This document shows, piece after piece, positions 7,352 through 16,259 of a DNA stretch of 64,000 bases. Location of the stretch: positions 186,001 to 250,000 of the forward strand of contig JALSNJ010000026.1 in the NCBI GenBank assembly GCA_026987025.1. Direction: 5' to 3'. The notes below the pieces were generated by a model. The model made no database searches. It was not told the origin of the DNA and saw only the letters and a list, made by a program, of their open reading frames with translations. The position numbers were made by a program, and so were the translations under genes. This DNA is from Candidatus Aminicenantota bacterium (GTDB taxonomy: Bacteria; Acidobacteriota; Aminicenantia; S016-38). The number at the start of each line of letters is the position of its first letter. Positions within the stretch are counted from its first letter, which is position 1.

Positions 7352-9409
7352 TCAACCTCCCTTGAGCCTTTCTTTTATGTAACTTAAAACTATTCTCTTT
7401 TTCCCGTAGTTGGGCTGGTGGGGAAACTTCTCAAGGCTCCTCTCTAAAACATAGGCGGAGGGCCTGGGATCCATCCACTGGAACCAGAAATAGGAAAAAA
7501 TCTGATCCAGAACCAGGGGGTCCTTCGCCCTTTCCGCCACAAAGTCTATAAGCTCCTTCCAGCCACGGTATTTTTGACCCACCAATTTAACCTTTAAATA
7601 AAGAAACAGAAGCTCTGACCTCTGGGGATTATCCATAAGAAGGACCTTAACTATCCTTTCACTTTCCTCAATCCTGCCCCGCAGAAAAAGAAGCAGGGCC
7701 TTGGAAAAGGAGTCGGTCTCGGCCCCCCTTTGTAGCCTTTCCATTTTCTCCTTCAGTTTGCGGAGCTCCTCCACATCCTTTCGGGGGGCTCCCAGGGCCT
7801 TCATTTCCTTCATAGGTCCCTCAGCCCCCTGGTAGTCCCCCTTTGTTATTCTCGCGTAGGCGATGTATTCGTAGGGATAAAAATCCTTTGGCTTGAGGGC
7901 CTTAATGAGAGCCCCGGAGAGGTTTTCCATTTTGTCTATCTGCCTCGTGAGAGAGTAAAAATTTATAAGGTAAAGGTAAGCCTCTCTGGAAAAATAATAC
8001 GGATATTGCAGAGACCGCAAAAGAACCTTTTCTCCCTCCTCAAATTCCCCCAGGAGAAAATGGGACTTGGCCTCGGCCTGGGCCTTTATTATAAGAAGCC
8101 TTAAAGGAATGTTCTTCCCCCGGCTCAGCTTTTTTAAAAGATGAAGGGCCTCCCTATATCTGCCGGCCTTTACCAGATAAGCGGCGTAATTAATGTGAAC
8201 CACCGGGGAATTGGGGGACATGCGGTAGGCCCTGGACCAGAATTTCCCCTCGGAGGAATACAGGCGGCTGAACTGCGTTGAAAGCTGTCCCACTGGAAGG
8301 CAAAGAAGAAGAACCGCCCCCAAGGCCACGGCCCTGTTGGTAAACCTTTCAATAAGGATAAAGGGAAGGGCCGAAAGGAATAACAGTCCCATATAGGCAA
8401 ACCTGTTGGCTATGGGGGTAGGGGTCGTCAGGATCAAAGGGGCCAGGGCAGGGATGAGGAAGATAAAGCCTGCCAGGGGATAAAAGCCCAATTTCCTGGT
8501 GGGTTTGAAGGGAAACAGGAATAGCAAGGCAAGGAAAAAGAGCCCTAACCAAAGGTAGGTACCGCTGGATAGTATTCTTACGAAGTCCGGCACCGGGGAA
8601 ACCTTAAAGGGAAGCACCGAGTTGAAAAAATAATAGCCCAGTGCTTTCAGGGAATTGGTGAGAAAGGAATAGGCCCTGGGAGGGTAGAAGGCCTCGGGGA
8701 TGTAGCTTATCTTAAGCGAAAGGAGGAAGAAACCCAGGGCGGCGAATCCAAAGGCTAAAAATTCCGGGAGGAAGGACCAGAATCTCTCCCTGGACTTATA
8801 TAGCACCAGGGCCACTAAGAAAAGGGGAAATATATAGGAGGCCTCCTTGCTCAGCATGGCCAGGGCGTAGGAAAGAAGGGAAAGGCCCACAATCCAGAAC
8901 CTTTTGTTTTCCAGATGTTTTAAAAAAAGATAGGTGGAGATGAGGAGAAAAAACCCGGAAATAAGGTCTGTCCTTCCGGCCACCCATCCCATGGGCTCCT
9001 TGGCCAAGGGATGGAGGCCGAAAAAAAGGGAGGCGCCCAGGGCCAAAAGGTAATCCCCCTCCATCCTTTTTAAAACCAGATAAAGCAGGAAAACCGAAAA
9101 AAGAAAGAAAACCAGGTTCGTCAGGTGATAACCCCAGGGTCTCAGGCCGTGAAGTTTGTAATCCAGGGCGTAGGAAAGGAGAATGATGGGCCTGTAGTAT
9201 CCGCCGGCCCTCCCCTCCATTCCGCTGTTTTCCCAAAAACCCTTGGTGAAGAAATCCTTAATGTTGGAAAGGGATTTTATTTTTTCGTTGTTGACAATAA
9301 GGGAAAAATCGTCCCATAAGAATCCTCCTCCTATAACCGGAAGGTTTACCGCCAGAACCACCAGCAGAAGGGTGAAAACTAAGAGGACCTCCAGCCTCCT
9401 TCCTTTCAT
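7352..9409 (-). CDS. GT-C membrane glycosyltransferase-like protein with TPR domain
   Basis: The 685-residue protein begins with a transmembrane helix, then a GGFLWDDFSLIVNN loop whose WDD acidic pair is typical of the first external loop of GT-C (dolichol/undecaprenyl-phosphate-sugar) transferases. The GYYRPIILLSYALD and HLTNL motifs recall TMTC-type O-mannosyltransferases. About ten hydrophobic helices fill residues 1-370. The rest (about 375-685) is helical with TPR-like repeats (HINYAAYLVKAGRYREALHL). By family logic it would glycosylate proteins or lipids on the outer face of the inner membrane (inference). ATG 9409 lacks a Shine-Dalgarno but has TGtTAGAAT ending 6 nt upstream. Donor and acceptor are unknown. 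Confidence 0.75.
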   Translation of the reverse strand: MKGRRLEVLLVFTLLLVVLAVNLPVIGGGFLWDDFSLIVNNEKIKSLSNIKDFFTKGFWENSGMEGRAGGYYRPIILLSYALDYKLHGLRPWGYHLTNLVFFLFSVFLLYLVLKRMEGDYLLALGASLFFGLHPLAKEPMGWVAGRTDLISGFFLLISTYLFLKHLENKRFWIVGLSLLSYALAMLSKEASYIFPLFLVALVLYKSRERFWSFLPEFLAFGFAALGFFLLSLKISYIPEAFYPPRAYSFLTNSLKALGYYFFNSVLPFKVSPVPDFVRILSSGTYLWLGLFFLALLFLFPFKPTRKLGFYPLAGFIFLIPALAPLILTTPTPIANRFAYMGLLFLSALPFILIERFTNRAVALGAVLLLCLPVGQLSTQFSRLYSSEGKFWSRAYRMSPNSPVVHINYAAYLVKAGRYREALHLLKKLSRGKNIPLRLLIIKAQAEAKSHFLLGEFEEGEKVLLRSLQYPYYFSREAYLYLINFYSLTRQIDKMENLSGALIKALKPKDFYPYEYIAYARITKGDYQGAEGPMKEMKALGAPRKDVEELRKLKEKMERLQRGAETDSFSKALLLFLRGRIEESERIVKVLLMDNPQRSELLFLYLKVKLVGQKYRGWKELIDFVAERAKDPLVLDQIFSYFWFQWMDPRPSAYVLERSLEKFPHQPNYGKKRIVLSYIKERLKGG

Positions 9410-9415
9410 CTGGCT

Positions 9416-9424
9416 ATTCTAACA
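9416..9424 (-). promoter_or_regulatory. Extended -10 box, leaderless start of the GT-C/TPR gene
   Basis: TGtTAGAAT on the minus strand ends exactly 6 nt before ATG 9409. TTGCTA (9445-9440), 18 bp upstream, could serve as a -35. Predicted transcription starts at or next to the ATG. Confidence 0.5.
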
Positions 9425-9426
9425 AA

Positions 9427-10437
9427 CTACTTCTTCCAGTAGCAAGAACTCCTTTCCCTCATTATCCTTCTGATCCTCTCCTTTTCCGGGTCCTTGACCT
9501 GTACCACCACATACCGGGACCTTTCCACGCTTTCCTCTCTAACCACCACCTCCAGTTTGTATGTCCCTTCCCTGGAAGGGAACCACAGAACCCTTGTGTC
9601 CTCTCCCCTGCTCAAGACCTTTTCGTTAACCCTGAAAATCACCTCCGGGGAATAGAAGCCGTAGATTTTTGCCTTGATCTCGGCTCCCTGGGCTGTACTC
9701 ACAGGGGGTGGAGGGAGGATTTCTATTTCTACCCCCAGCTTCCTCGCCAGTATCTGAACAATCGTGACCTGCCTTTCCCAATCGTAGCTCACAGCCGCCA
9801 GCCTCTTTCCTTCCATCACAAACACAGGGAATTTCAGCACCCCCCCCAGTCTATAATCCCCAGCGGGCCTTCCATTTAGATAGAAACCTCTGATCCTCTC
9901 TGAAAGGGAAGGGGCCACCACCACTTCATCCAGGACCAAGGGAGGATATTTTCCCCTTCCTGGAAGCTTCTTTATCCAGAGGAGGGAACCGGTTTTTTTC
10001 TTAAAAGCATAAAGGTGGCCATCCAGGGAAGCGACGAAAAGTAAATTTTTATAAGAAGCGGGCCTGGCCACCACCCCCCCGCCAATCTTCCTCCTCCACT
10101 TTATTTTTCCCCGGCTTTTTCTGACGACATAGCCATCCCGGGTGCCGTAATACCTATCATTGCCCTCCACCAGCACTGAAGAAAACTTACCCTTCCCGGA
10201 TGCCAGGCCCTTCCGGGCGCCTCCCTTTGATTCAAGTCCCACATTGAACTTCCCTCCTTCCCCCAATTCGGCCTTCCATCCCTCGTCGGTTATGCAGGTT
10301 TTTCCATCAAAGAAGACAGGCGCCCCCTTCAGCTCTACCCTGCTAACCTCCTCCAGAGGAAAAGAAAACTTCTCCGGCTGAAATTTTGGAGAGCAAAAGG
10401 AAAGCAAAAAAACGATAAGGAGAAACAGCTTTTTCAT
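9427..10437 (-). CDS. Lipoprotein with PQQ-type beta-propeller blades
   Basis: A 336-residue protein with a lipoprotein signal (MKKLFLLIVFLLSFC, lipobox Cys about residue 15). Blades are visible as YYGTRDGYVVRKSRGKIKWRRKI and LLFVASLDGHLYAFKKKTGSLLW, the classic repeat in which a Trp closes each blade. The C-terminal part (about 220-320) looks like an Ig-like beta-sandwich (IYGFYSPEVIFRVNEKVL, GTYKLEVVVREE). Only about three clear blades are seen, so the propeller may be partial. It is probably anchored in the periplasm; BamB-like scaffolding is possible but not demonstrated. It is divergent from mutL with just 21 bp between. A second PQQ lipoprotein lies at 51410. Confidence 0.75.
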   Translation of the reverse strand: MKKLFLLIVFLLSFCSPKFQPEKFSFPLEEVSRVELKGAPVFFDGKTCITDEGWKAELGEGGKFNVGLESKGGARKGLASGKGKFSSVLVEGNDRYYGTRDGYVVRKSRGKIKWRRKIGGGVVARPASYKNLLFVASLDGHLYAFKKKTGSLLWIKKLPGRGKYPPLVLDEVVVAPSLSERIRGFYLNGRPAGDYRLGGVLKFPVFVMEGKRLAAVSYDWERQVTIVQILARKLGVEIEILPPPPVSTAQGAEIKAKIYGFYSPEVIFRVNEKVLSRGEDTRVLWFPSREGTYKLEVVVREESVERSRYVVVQVKDPEKERIRRIMRERSSCYWKK

Positions 10438-10444
10438 CCGATAA

Positions 10445-10452
10445 AGTATAAT
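10445..10452. promoter_or_regulatory. Overlapping opposed -10 boxes between the lipoprotein gene and mutL
   Basis: The 21-bp gap holds TATAAT on the plus strand (10447-10452), 6 nt before the mutL ATG, and TATACT on the minus strand (10450-10445), 7 nt before the lipoprotein ATG. One palindrome-like AT-rich element could thus fire both ways, with both transcripts essentially leaderless. Confidence 0.55.
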
Positions 10453-10458
10453 AAAAAA

Positions 10459-12057
10459 ATGGGAAGAATATACAGATTGGCCCCGGAGATAAGGGCTAAG
10501 ATAGCCGCCGGGGAGGTAATTGAGGGACCCGCCTCGGTGGTAAAGGAACTGGTGGAAAATTCCATAGATGCCGGGGCCAGGAAGATTGTCCTCAGAATAG
10601 AGGATTCAGGACTTTCCCTGATATCCGTCAGCGACGACGGAGTGGGAATTCTGCCCGAAGACCTTCCCTTAGCCCTGCAGAGGCATACTACAAGCAAGCT
10701 TTCCTCTGAGACCGACCTCCTGAAAATAAGAACCCTGGGCTTTCGTGGGGAGGCCCTGGCCAGCATATGCGCCGTAAGTAAGATGAGGCTCATCTCCAGG
10801 GCTGGGGATAAAAGCTATTCTGTGGAATGTATCCAGGGTCAGATAGGACCGATAAAGGAACATCCACATCCCCGGGGCACCACGGTGGAGGTAAGGGACC
10901 TTTTCTTCAATTTTCCAGTGAGGAAGAAATTTCTCCCCTCTCCATCGTCAATTTTAAGGGAGATCTCCAGGGTGTTTATCTGCTATTGCTTGGCTTATCC
11001 TCAAATTCACTTCATTTTCGTAAGGGAAGGAAGGGAGGTGGCCAACTATCCGCCGGGGTCCTTGAGAGAAAGAATATCCCGGGTTCTGGGAAGGGAGTTC
11101 TTGGCCACCTTAAGGGAAATAGAAAACCAATGGGGGGATATGAAGGTTTATGGATTTAGCTCAGCCCCTGGAAGGGGAAGGCCAAGACCCCAGCTCTTCT
11201 TTTTTCTCAACCGGAGGCCCATCTACAACAAAGAAGTTTTTTCCGCCTTAAAAATAGCCTACTCCGGGCTCCTGCAGAGCCCCAACCTTCCCGAGGGCGT
11301 TATATTTCTTGAGGCTCCTCCCTCTTGCTACGATGTAAACATTCATCCCACCAAAAGGGAGGTCAAGTTCAGGGAACCTTCTGTTATCTACAGGTTATTC
11401 CTATCGGCCATAAAGGGAGATTATACAAGCAAGGCCCCCTCCCCTGCGCCCAGGGCCGTAGAAAGTCCCCCTTCCCCCTACGGTTTCTCCCCGGAAAAAC
11501 TGGAATTCCAACAGGCGGGGGTGGAAAAGGACTTCCGGGTTATTGGCCAGGTCCGGGGAATTTTCATAGTGGTGGAAAGGGACGACGGCCTTTACTTAGT
11601 GGATCAGCACAATGCCATGGAACGGGCCCTTTACGAGAAATTGAAAAGGGGGAAAATCCCCAGCCAGAAACTCCTCATCCCTGCAGTGCTGGACCTGCGG
11701 GAGGACGAAGCCCTTCTTCTGGGACAGCGGGAAGAAGAGCTCAGGGAGGCGGGTTTTGATTTTCAAAGGCTTTCAGGGAGAAGCCTGGCCCTCAGGGCCC
11801 ATCCCTCCATCATCCCTGCTGAAAGGGCGGAGAAGGTTTTCCTGGAGGCCTTGCGGGGAAAGGACCCGGTCCTGGCCACCGTGGCCTGCAGGGCTTCTGT
11901 AAAGAGGGGAGAGGCCCTCTCGGCAGAAAGGATGGAAAAAATCGTGGCTGAGCTCTTTCAGTGGGAAAACTTCCAGGTCTGTCCCCACGGAAGGCCTATA
12001 ATCGTAAAGCTTTCATGGGAGGAGCTGGCCAGGAAGATCGGGAGAAGGGAAATTTAG
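10459..12057 (+). CDS. mutL: DNA mismatch repair protein MutL
   Basis: GHKL ATPase that couples MutS recognition to strand incision. N-terminal motifs: KIAAGEVIEGPASVVKELVENSIDAG (motif I), DDGVGI, TTSKL and GFRGEAL. The C-terminal dimerisation/endonuclease domain keeps DQHN-AM-E-RALY-E (from about residue 382), matching the metal-binding DQHA(x)2E(x)4E motif except Asn for Ala. ACRASVKRGE and CPHGRP, further metal-site elements, are also present, so this is likely an incising MutL as in MutH-less bacteria. At 532 residues it has a short linker. No Shine-Dalgarno precedes ATG 10459; a TATAAT ends 6 nt before it. Confidence 0.96.
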   Translation: MGRIYRLAPEIRAKIAAGEVIEGPASVVKELVENSIDAGARKIVLRIEDSGLSLISVSDDGVGILPEDLPLALQRHTTSKLSSETDLLKIRTLGFRGEALASICAVSKMRLISRAGDKSYSVECIQGQIGPIKEHPHPRGTTVEVRDLFFNFPVRKKFLPSPSSILREISRVFICYCLAYPQIHFIFVREGREVANYPPGSLRERISRVLGREFLATLREIENQWGDMKVYGFSSAPGRGRPRPQLFFFLNRRPIYNKEVFSALKIAYSGLLQSPNLPEGVIFLEAPPSCYDVNIHPTKREVKFREPSVIYRLFLSAIKGDYTSKAPSPAPRAVESPPSPYGFSPEKLEFQQAGVEKDFRVIGQVRGIFIVVERDDGLYLVDQHNAMERALYEKLKRGKIPSQKLLIPAVLDLREDEALLLGQREEELREAGFDFQRLSGRSLALRAHPSIIPAERAEKVFLEALRGKDPVLATVACRASVKRGEALSAERMEKIVAELFQWENFQVCPHGRPIIVKLSWEELARKIGRREI

Positions 12058-12063
12058 CCCTCA

Positions 12064-12072
12064 TGATATAAT
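12064..12072 (+). promoter_or_regulatory. Extended -10 promoter upstream of the small barrel gene
   Basis: TGaTATAAT directly after the mutL stop codon gives a predicted start near 12079 and a 19-nt leader containing AGGAGGT, well placed for ATG 12098. The same TGaTATAATAGG word precedes the ferredoxin gene. Confidence 0.55.
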
Positions 12073-12097
12073 AGGACAAAACTTCAGGAGGTAAAAG

Positions 12098-12613
12098 ATG
12101 AGGAGATTTTTATTGGCGGTGGGGTTGGTTTTTCTTCTGACGGTGCCTGCTTTCAGCGGCTCTAAAATAATATCGGTTAACCCGGTGGGTATAATCTTCG
12201 GCGTTCCCAATGTGATGGTGGAAAACATCAAGCCATCCGGGCTCAACCCTGTGCTGGGGGGTAGCCTTTACATTTACTCCAGCGGAGGATGGAGCACCTT
12301 CGGTCTGGGATTAACAGCGGGCGTAAGGAAATATCTACAGGCAGGAAAAAGCGGAGAGGGTCTTTACGCAGGGGGCTACGGGAGCCTGGGAATTCTGAGC
12401 GCCAAGTACGGAAGCGAGACCACCAACAGCCTGCTCTTTTCCGTAACCGGAGCAATAGGATACAAGGCCATCTTCAACGATAAATATGTGGTGGGGCTGG
12501 AGGCAGGTCTTTCCATCTACCTTAACTCCGGCATCACCATAGGAGGCGCCTCCTTAGGAGCCTATTCCGGGGTAGCCCCTTACGGTTCGCTGGAGCTGGG
12601 ACTTAAAATCTAA
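12098..12613 (+). CDS. Small secreted beta-barrel-like protein
   Basis: A 171-residue protein with a clear signal peptide (MRRFLLAVGLVFLLTVPAFSG, cleavage about residue 21). The mature part is rich in Gly/Ser/Tyr and alternates in the manner of small outer-membrane barrels (GGSLYIYSSGG, GLGLTAGVRKYLQ, YAGGYGSLGILSAKYG). It ends GSLELGLKI, with an uncharged strand-like C-terminus. I do not recognise a family; the outer-membrane placement is inferred from composition. It has its own promoter (12064) and a strong terminator after it, so it is a monocistron. Confidence 0.7.
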   Translation: MRRFLLAVGLVFLLTVPAFSGSKIISVNPVGIIFGVPNVMVENIKPSGLNPVLGGSLYIYSSGGWSTFGLGLTAGVRKYLQAGKSGEGLYAGGYGSLGILSAKYGSETTNSLLFSVTGAIGYKAIFNDKYVVGLEAGLSIYLNSGITIGGASLGAYSGVAPYGSLELGLKI

Positions 12614-12631
12614 AATAATCCGAACACTCGT

Positions 12632-12667
12632 AAAAGGGCAGGGTTAAAGCTCTGCCCTTTTATTTTT
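12632..12667 (+). terminator. Rho-independent terminator
   Basis: AAAAGGGCAG (12632-12641) pairs with CTGCCCTTTT (12652-12661) around a short loop. It is followed by ATTTTT. It closes the small barrel gene and is one of only two clear intrinsic terminators in the window. Confidence 0.85.
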
Positions 12668-12680
12668 GCCAATTTCCCGA

Positions 12681-12686
12681 TATAAT
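12681..12686 (+). promoter_or_regulatory. -10 box of the rocD-like gene
   Basis: TATAAT, with a predicted start near 12693 and a leader holding AAGGAGGG before ATG 12719. No good -35 was found. Confidence 0.45.
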
Positions 12687-12718
12687 TCTCCTCTGAATTC
12701 ATCCCCAAGGAGGGACTA

Positions 12719-13909
12719 ATGAGCAGAACTCAGCAGCTTATGGAAATGGATTCGGCCTATGGAGCCCACAACTACCATCCCCTGCCCATTGTTATAGAAA
12801 GGGGAGAAGGGGTGTGGGTGTGGGATGTGGAGGGAAAAAAGTACATGGACATGCTCTCGGCATACTCCGCCCTGAACCAGGGTCACCGCCATCCAAAAAT
12901 AGTGGAGGCGGCCAAAAGGCAGCTGGACCGGCTGACATTAACCTCCAGGGCCTTCTACAACGACCAGCTTCCCCTCTTTCTGAAGAAGGTGGCTGAGCTT
13001 ACGGGAATGGAGATGGTCCTTCCCATGAACTCCGGGGCAGAGGCTGTGGAGACCGCCCTCAAGGCCGTGCGGAAATGGGGATATTATGTGAAGGGGGTGG
13101 AAAAGGATAAAGCGGAGATTATAGTTGCTGAAGGCAACTTCCACGGAAGGACCATAACTATAATCTCCTTCTCCTCGGAGCCCCAATACAGGGATGGATT
13201 TTCTCCCTTCACCCCTGGCTTTAAGATGGTTCCCTACGGGGACGCCGGGGCCATAGAGGAGGCCATAACGGAAAACACCGTGGCGGTGCTCTTGGAACCC
13301 ATACAGGGGGAAGGGGGAATAATAATACCTCCCCAGGGTTATTTGAAAAGAGTCAGGGAAATTACTGAAAAGCACAATGTCCTTCTCATTCTGGACGAAG
13401 TTCAGACAGGTCTGGGAAGAACAGGAAAGATGTTTGCATGGGAGTGGGAGGGGGTAAAGCCCGACGGAATAATCCTGGGAAAGGCTCTAAGCGGAGGAAT
13501 ACTTCCGGTTTCCGCCTTCGCCTCCTCTAAGGAGGTACTCGGAGTTTTCCAACCCGGGGATCACGGCTCCACCTTCGGGGGAAATCCCTTAGGGGCTGCG
13601 GTGGGAATAGCCGCTTTAGAGGTGATAGTGGAAGAGGAGCTTCCCCGCAGAGCTGCGGAAATGGGCGAATACTTCATGACCCAACTGAAAACCCTGTCCA
13701 ATCCTGACATCGTGGAGGTAAGGGGAAGGGGACTTCTAATAGGGGTGGAACTTAAAAAGCCCGCCAGGGAATATGCGGAGAAGCTCATGGAGGAGGGGCT
13801 CCTCTGCAAGGAAACCCACGAATATGTGCTTCGCTTCGCCCCACCCTTAGTCATAACCAGGGAGGAGATAGATTGGGCTATGGAAAGGGTGAAGAAGGTT
13901 CTTGGCTGA
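12719..13909 (+). CDS. rocD: Ornithine aminotransferase (class III PLP)
   Basis: Moves the delta-amino group of ornithine to 2-oxoglutarate, giving glutamate semialdehyde. The N-terminus ends in [20 protein letters not shown], the distinctive ornithine aminotransferase start. It is followed by the [16 protein letters not shown] block, [14 protein letters not shown], the PLP-ring motif [12 protein letters not shown] and the Schiff-base Lys in ILGKALSGG (about residue 255). The C-terminal block is [10 protein letters not shown]. At 396 residues it is full length. The AAGGAGGG site supports ATG 12719. Ornithine would be shared with ornithine decarboxylase at 60.8 kb. Acetylornithine aminotransferase is the main alternative but fits the N-terminus less well. 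Confidence 0.88.
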   Translation: MSRTQQLMEMDSAYGAHNYHPLPIVIERGEGVWVWDVEGKKYMDMLSAYSALNQGHRHPKIVEAAKRQLDRLTLTSRAFYNDQLPLFLKKVAELTGMEMVLPMNSGAEAVETALKAVRKWGYYVKGVEKDKAEIIVAEGNFHGRTITIISFSSEPQYRDGFSPFTPGFKMVPYGDAGAIEEAITENTVAVLLEPIQGEGGIIIPPQGYLKRVREITEKHNVLLILDEVQTGLGRTGKMFAWEWEGVKPDGIILGKALSGGILPVSAFASSKEVLGVFQPGDHGSTFGGNPLGAAVGIAALEVIVEEELPRRAAEMGEYFMTQLKTLSNPDIVEVRGRGLLIGVELKKPAREYAEKLMEEGLLCKETHEYVLRFAPPLVITREEIDWAMERVKKVLG

Positions 13910-14289
13910 ACTGGCAGGGCTGCTTTGCCTGTGGGAAGGAAAACCCCTGGGGCCTGAAACTTGATTTTAAAAGAAGGGGGGAGAAGGTCTGGGCAGAGGT
14001 GGTCTTCCACGAAAATTACTCCGGATACCCCGGCATAATTCACGGAGGGATAGTCACTACCGTTCTGGACGAGGCCATGGCCAAGGCCCTGCTTTTTAGA
14101 GGGATAGCGGCCCTGACTGTAGAGCTCAGGGTCAGGTTCAGGAAAAAGGCAGCCCCGGGGATGACTTACATAGCGGAGGGATGGATAGAGGGGGAAAGGA
14201 AAAATCTGTTTTCCACCGCGGCCTGGCTTCTCTACAACCAGGAGGTGGTGGCTGAAGCTAAGGGCAGGTTCTTGAAGGTGAAGCTCTAA
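13873..14289 (+). CDS. PaaI-type hotdog thioesterase
   Basis: A 138-residue hotdog protein. It has an N-terminal [14 protein letters not shown] zinc-like pair, then [23 protein letters not shown], where the HGG/DE pair is the PaaI/4HBT active-site pattern. [16 protein letters not shown] completes the fold. It would hydrolyse an acyl-CoA thioester; the substrate is unknown. The start is TTG 13873, with GGAGGAG at 13861-13867 five bases upstream, and lies inside the end of rocD (37-nt overlap in another frame). No ATG is available near the required N-terminus. It ends with a 4-bp convergent overlap with the M50 protease gene. Confidence 0.85.
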   Translation: MGYGKGEEGSWLNWQGCFACGKENPWGLKLDFKRRGEKVWAEVVFHENYSGYPGIIHGGIVTTVLDEAMAKALLFRGIAALTVELRVRFRKKAAPGMTYIAEGWIEGERKNLFSTAAWLLYNQEVVAEAKGRFLKVKL

Positions 14290-15158
14290 GCTCCCAAAGA
14301 AATGGGAACGGGGATAAAGGTAAGGAGAAAAACAGCTAAGGCTACAAGGGCCAGGGCTCTCCTGCGTGGGTCAAGCTCGTCCCCATAAGCAAATGGGGGA
14401 TGGCGAACTCCCAGGAATACGAGAAGTATGTCCCACACAAGCCAGCCTGCCCATTTGAAAATTCCTAAATACAGCAGAAAAACGAACAGGGCAAGGGAAA
14501 GCTTATCCGCCTCCCTCCCCAGGGCCGCATAGGCTATGTGGCCTCCGTCCAGCTGACCCACAGGAAGAAGATTCAAGGAGGTCACAAATAGACCCACCCA
14601 GGCCGCCAGACCCACCGGGTGTATGACTATGGATTGGGGGGAGGCTCCGGGAAAATAGAGCTTGTAAAGCAACTTCATTATAAGGGGATCGCCAAGAAAA
14701 ATCCCTTCCTTTAAGGGTGAGGAAAGGAGCCGGGCATGGGAGAGTCCATAGAGCAGGAAGGGAAGGGTGGTCACAAATCCCGCCATAGGACCGGCTATCC
14801 CTATATCAAAAAGGGCTTTCCTGGAGGGAACCGGGGATTTTATCCTTATGACCGCTCCGAAGGTCCCCAGAAGGTTGGGAGCAGGAATGAAGTAGGGCAG
14901 TGTTGTTTCCACCCCATACCTTCTCGCCGTCAAATAATGGCCCATTTCGTGGGCCAGCAGAATGAATAGCAGCGAAAAGGAAAAGGGGGCCCCGATTTTT
15001 ATGAATCTAAGGCTTTTGAAAACCCCCATTATCTGCTGGGAGGAAGCCTCGGGATGATAAAATCCCATCCAGTGGACAGCTCCCCAGGCCAGGGTGGCCA
15101 TCAGGGTCAAAAGGAAAAGAAAAAGGTTGATCCAGGGAAATTTACTGAACCGGCTCAA
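14286..15158 (-). CDS. Site-2-type intramembrane metalloprotease (M50)
   Basis: A 290-residue multi-helix protein with LLAHEMGHYLTARRYGV (HExxH zinc site, about residue 70) and the later LNLLPVGQLDGGH motif, whose Asp is the third zinc ligand. A PYFIPAPNLLGTFGAVIRIKSP block follows the first motif, as in the PDZ-less, FtsH/AraSP-like S2P subgroup. No PDZ domain is seen, unlike RseP. It probably cleaves a membrane substrate such as an anti-sigma factor, but the substrate is not indicated. Its start lies 17 bp inside the end of the Mrp/ApbC gene, so the two are coupled. Confidence 0.9.
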   Translation of the reverse strand: MSRFSKFPWINLFLFLLTLMATLAWGAVHWMGFYHPEASSQQIMGVFKSLRFIKIGAPFSFSLLFILLAHEMGHYLTARRYGVETTLPYFIPAPNLLGTFGAVIRIKSPVPSRKALFDIGIAGPMAGFVTTLPFLLYGLSHARLLSSPLKEGIFLGDPLIMKLLYKLYFPGASPQSIVIHPVGLAAWVGLFVTSLNLLPVGQLDGGHIAYAALGREADKLSLALFVFLLYLGIFKWAGWLVWDILLVFLGVRHPPFAYGDELDPRRRALALVALAVFLLTFIPVPISLGA

Positions 15159-16227
15159 TACAGCTGGTTTCCCTCACCACAGTGTTCGCCAATTCCATGA
15201 AGGCTTTGGTCTGGGGGGATTCGGGAAAGTAAAGTACCACAGGCCTTCCGGCGTCGGAACCTTCCGCTGCCCTGGGTTCAAAGGGAATTTCCCCCAAGTA
15301 TTTGGTATTCATCCGCTGGGCGGCTTTTTGGGCACCGGCATGGGGGAAAAGGTCTATGCGGGCGCCGCAATGGGGACAAATTAAATAGCTCATGTTTTCT
15401 ATGATGCCTATTACCGGAACCCCAACCTCCTCAAACATTTTCGTGGCCTTCCTTGCATCCTGGAGGGCGAGCTCCTGGGGGGTAGTTACCACCACTCCCC
15501 CGTCCACCGGTACTTTTTGCACCAGGGAGAGCTGCACATCCCCTGTTCCCGGAGGAAGGTCCACTATTAGAATGTCCAGGGGAGCCCAAACCACATCCCT
15601 CAGGAACTGTTCCACCAGCTTGGAAACCAGAGGTCCCCTCCATATCACAGGCTGGTCCTTTTCCACGAAGAACCCTATGCTTATGACCTTTATGCCTCCC
15701 ACCTCCACAGGAATTATTTTGTTGTCTTCCCTTACCCTGGGAACCGCCCCTTCAAGGCCCATCATGGTAGGGACATTGGGACCGTAGACATCGGCATCCA
15801 TAATTCCTACCTGATACCCCTTCCTGGCCAGAGCCAGGGCAAGGTTGACCGCCACGGTGGTTTTTCCAACACCTCCCTTGCCCGAAGCCACTGCCACCAC
15901 GCACTTAACCCCTTCTATCTTCCTCTGGTCTGCAAAGGGACTGGACTTTGTGGAGACATGGGCCTTGGGCTTAGGAGGTTCCTTCTGAGCCAGGGTGGAG
16001 AGGTTGACCTTTACCTTAGAAACCCCCTCCAGGGTCGCCACCTTTTCCTCTACCTCTTCCTTTACTTTCTGGGCTGCTTCCTGATTTCTGGTGTTTATGT
16101 AAAGGTCAATTTCAACCTCACCCCCCTCCTTTACCTTTATGCCCTTGACCATACCGAAGGAAACTATATCCCTGGTATAACCCGGAAATTTTACAGTCTT
16201 TAATATTTCCCTTATTTTATCTTCCAT
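15142..16227 (-). CDS. apbC: Mrp/ApbC-family iron-sulfur carrier ATPase
   Basis: P-loop scaffold that loads and delivers 4Fe-4S clusters. The N-terminal 90 residues form a MIP18/DUF59 domain (EDKIREILKTVKFPGY). The ParA/MinD-like ATPase follows, with deviant Walker A GKGGVGKTTVAVNLALALA, DADVYGPNVPTMMG, DLPPGTGDVQLS and the cluster-binding CPHC near residue 285. At 361 residues the length is standard. A ferredoxin gene lies just upstream in the same direction, a sensible partner. No Shine-Dalgarno is seen near ATG 16227; instead a GC hairpin (16238-16259) lies 10 nt upstream. Confidence 0.93.
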   Translation of the reverse strand: MEDKIREILKTVKFPGYTRDIVSFGMVKGIKVKEGGEVEIDLYINTRNQEAAQKVKEEVEEKVATLEGVSKVKVNLSTLAQKEPPKPKAHVSTKSSPFADQRKIEGVKCVVAVASGKGGVGKTTVAVNLALALARKGYQVGIMDADVYGPNVPTMMGLEGAVPRVREDNKIIPVEVGGIKVISIGFFVEKDQPVIWRGPLVSKLVEQFLRDVVWAPLDILIVDLPPGTGDVQLSLVQKVPVDGGVVVTTPQELALQDARKATKMFEEVGVPVIGIIENMSYLICPHCGARIDLFPHAGAQKAAQRMNTKYLGEIPFEPRAAEGSDAGRPVVLYFPESPQTKAFMELANTVVRETSCIEPVQ

Positions 16228-16237
16228 TTTTATCCAA

Positions 16238-16259
16238 AAGGGGGGATTTCTCCCCCCTT
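16238..16259 (-). terminator. GC hairpin between the ferredoxin gene and apbC
   Basis: On the minus strand, AAGGGGGGA and TCCCCCCTT pair around a 4-nt GAAA loop, followed by only two further Ts and then GG. It could act as a weak terminator or attenuator after the ferredoxin gene, as an mRNA stabiliser, or as a structure controlling apbC translation. Its G-run is the only Shine-Dalgarno-like sequence nearby. Confidence 0.45.
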
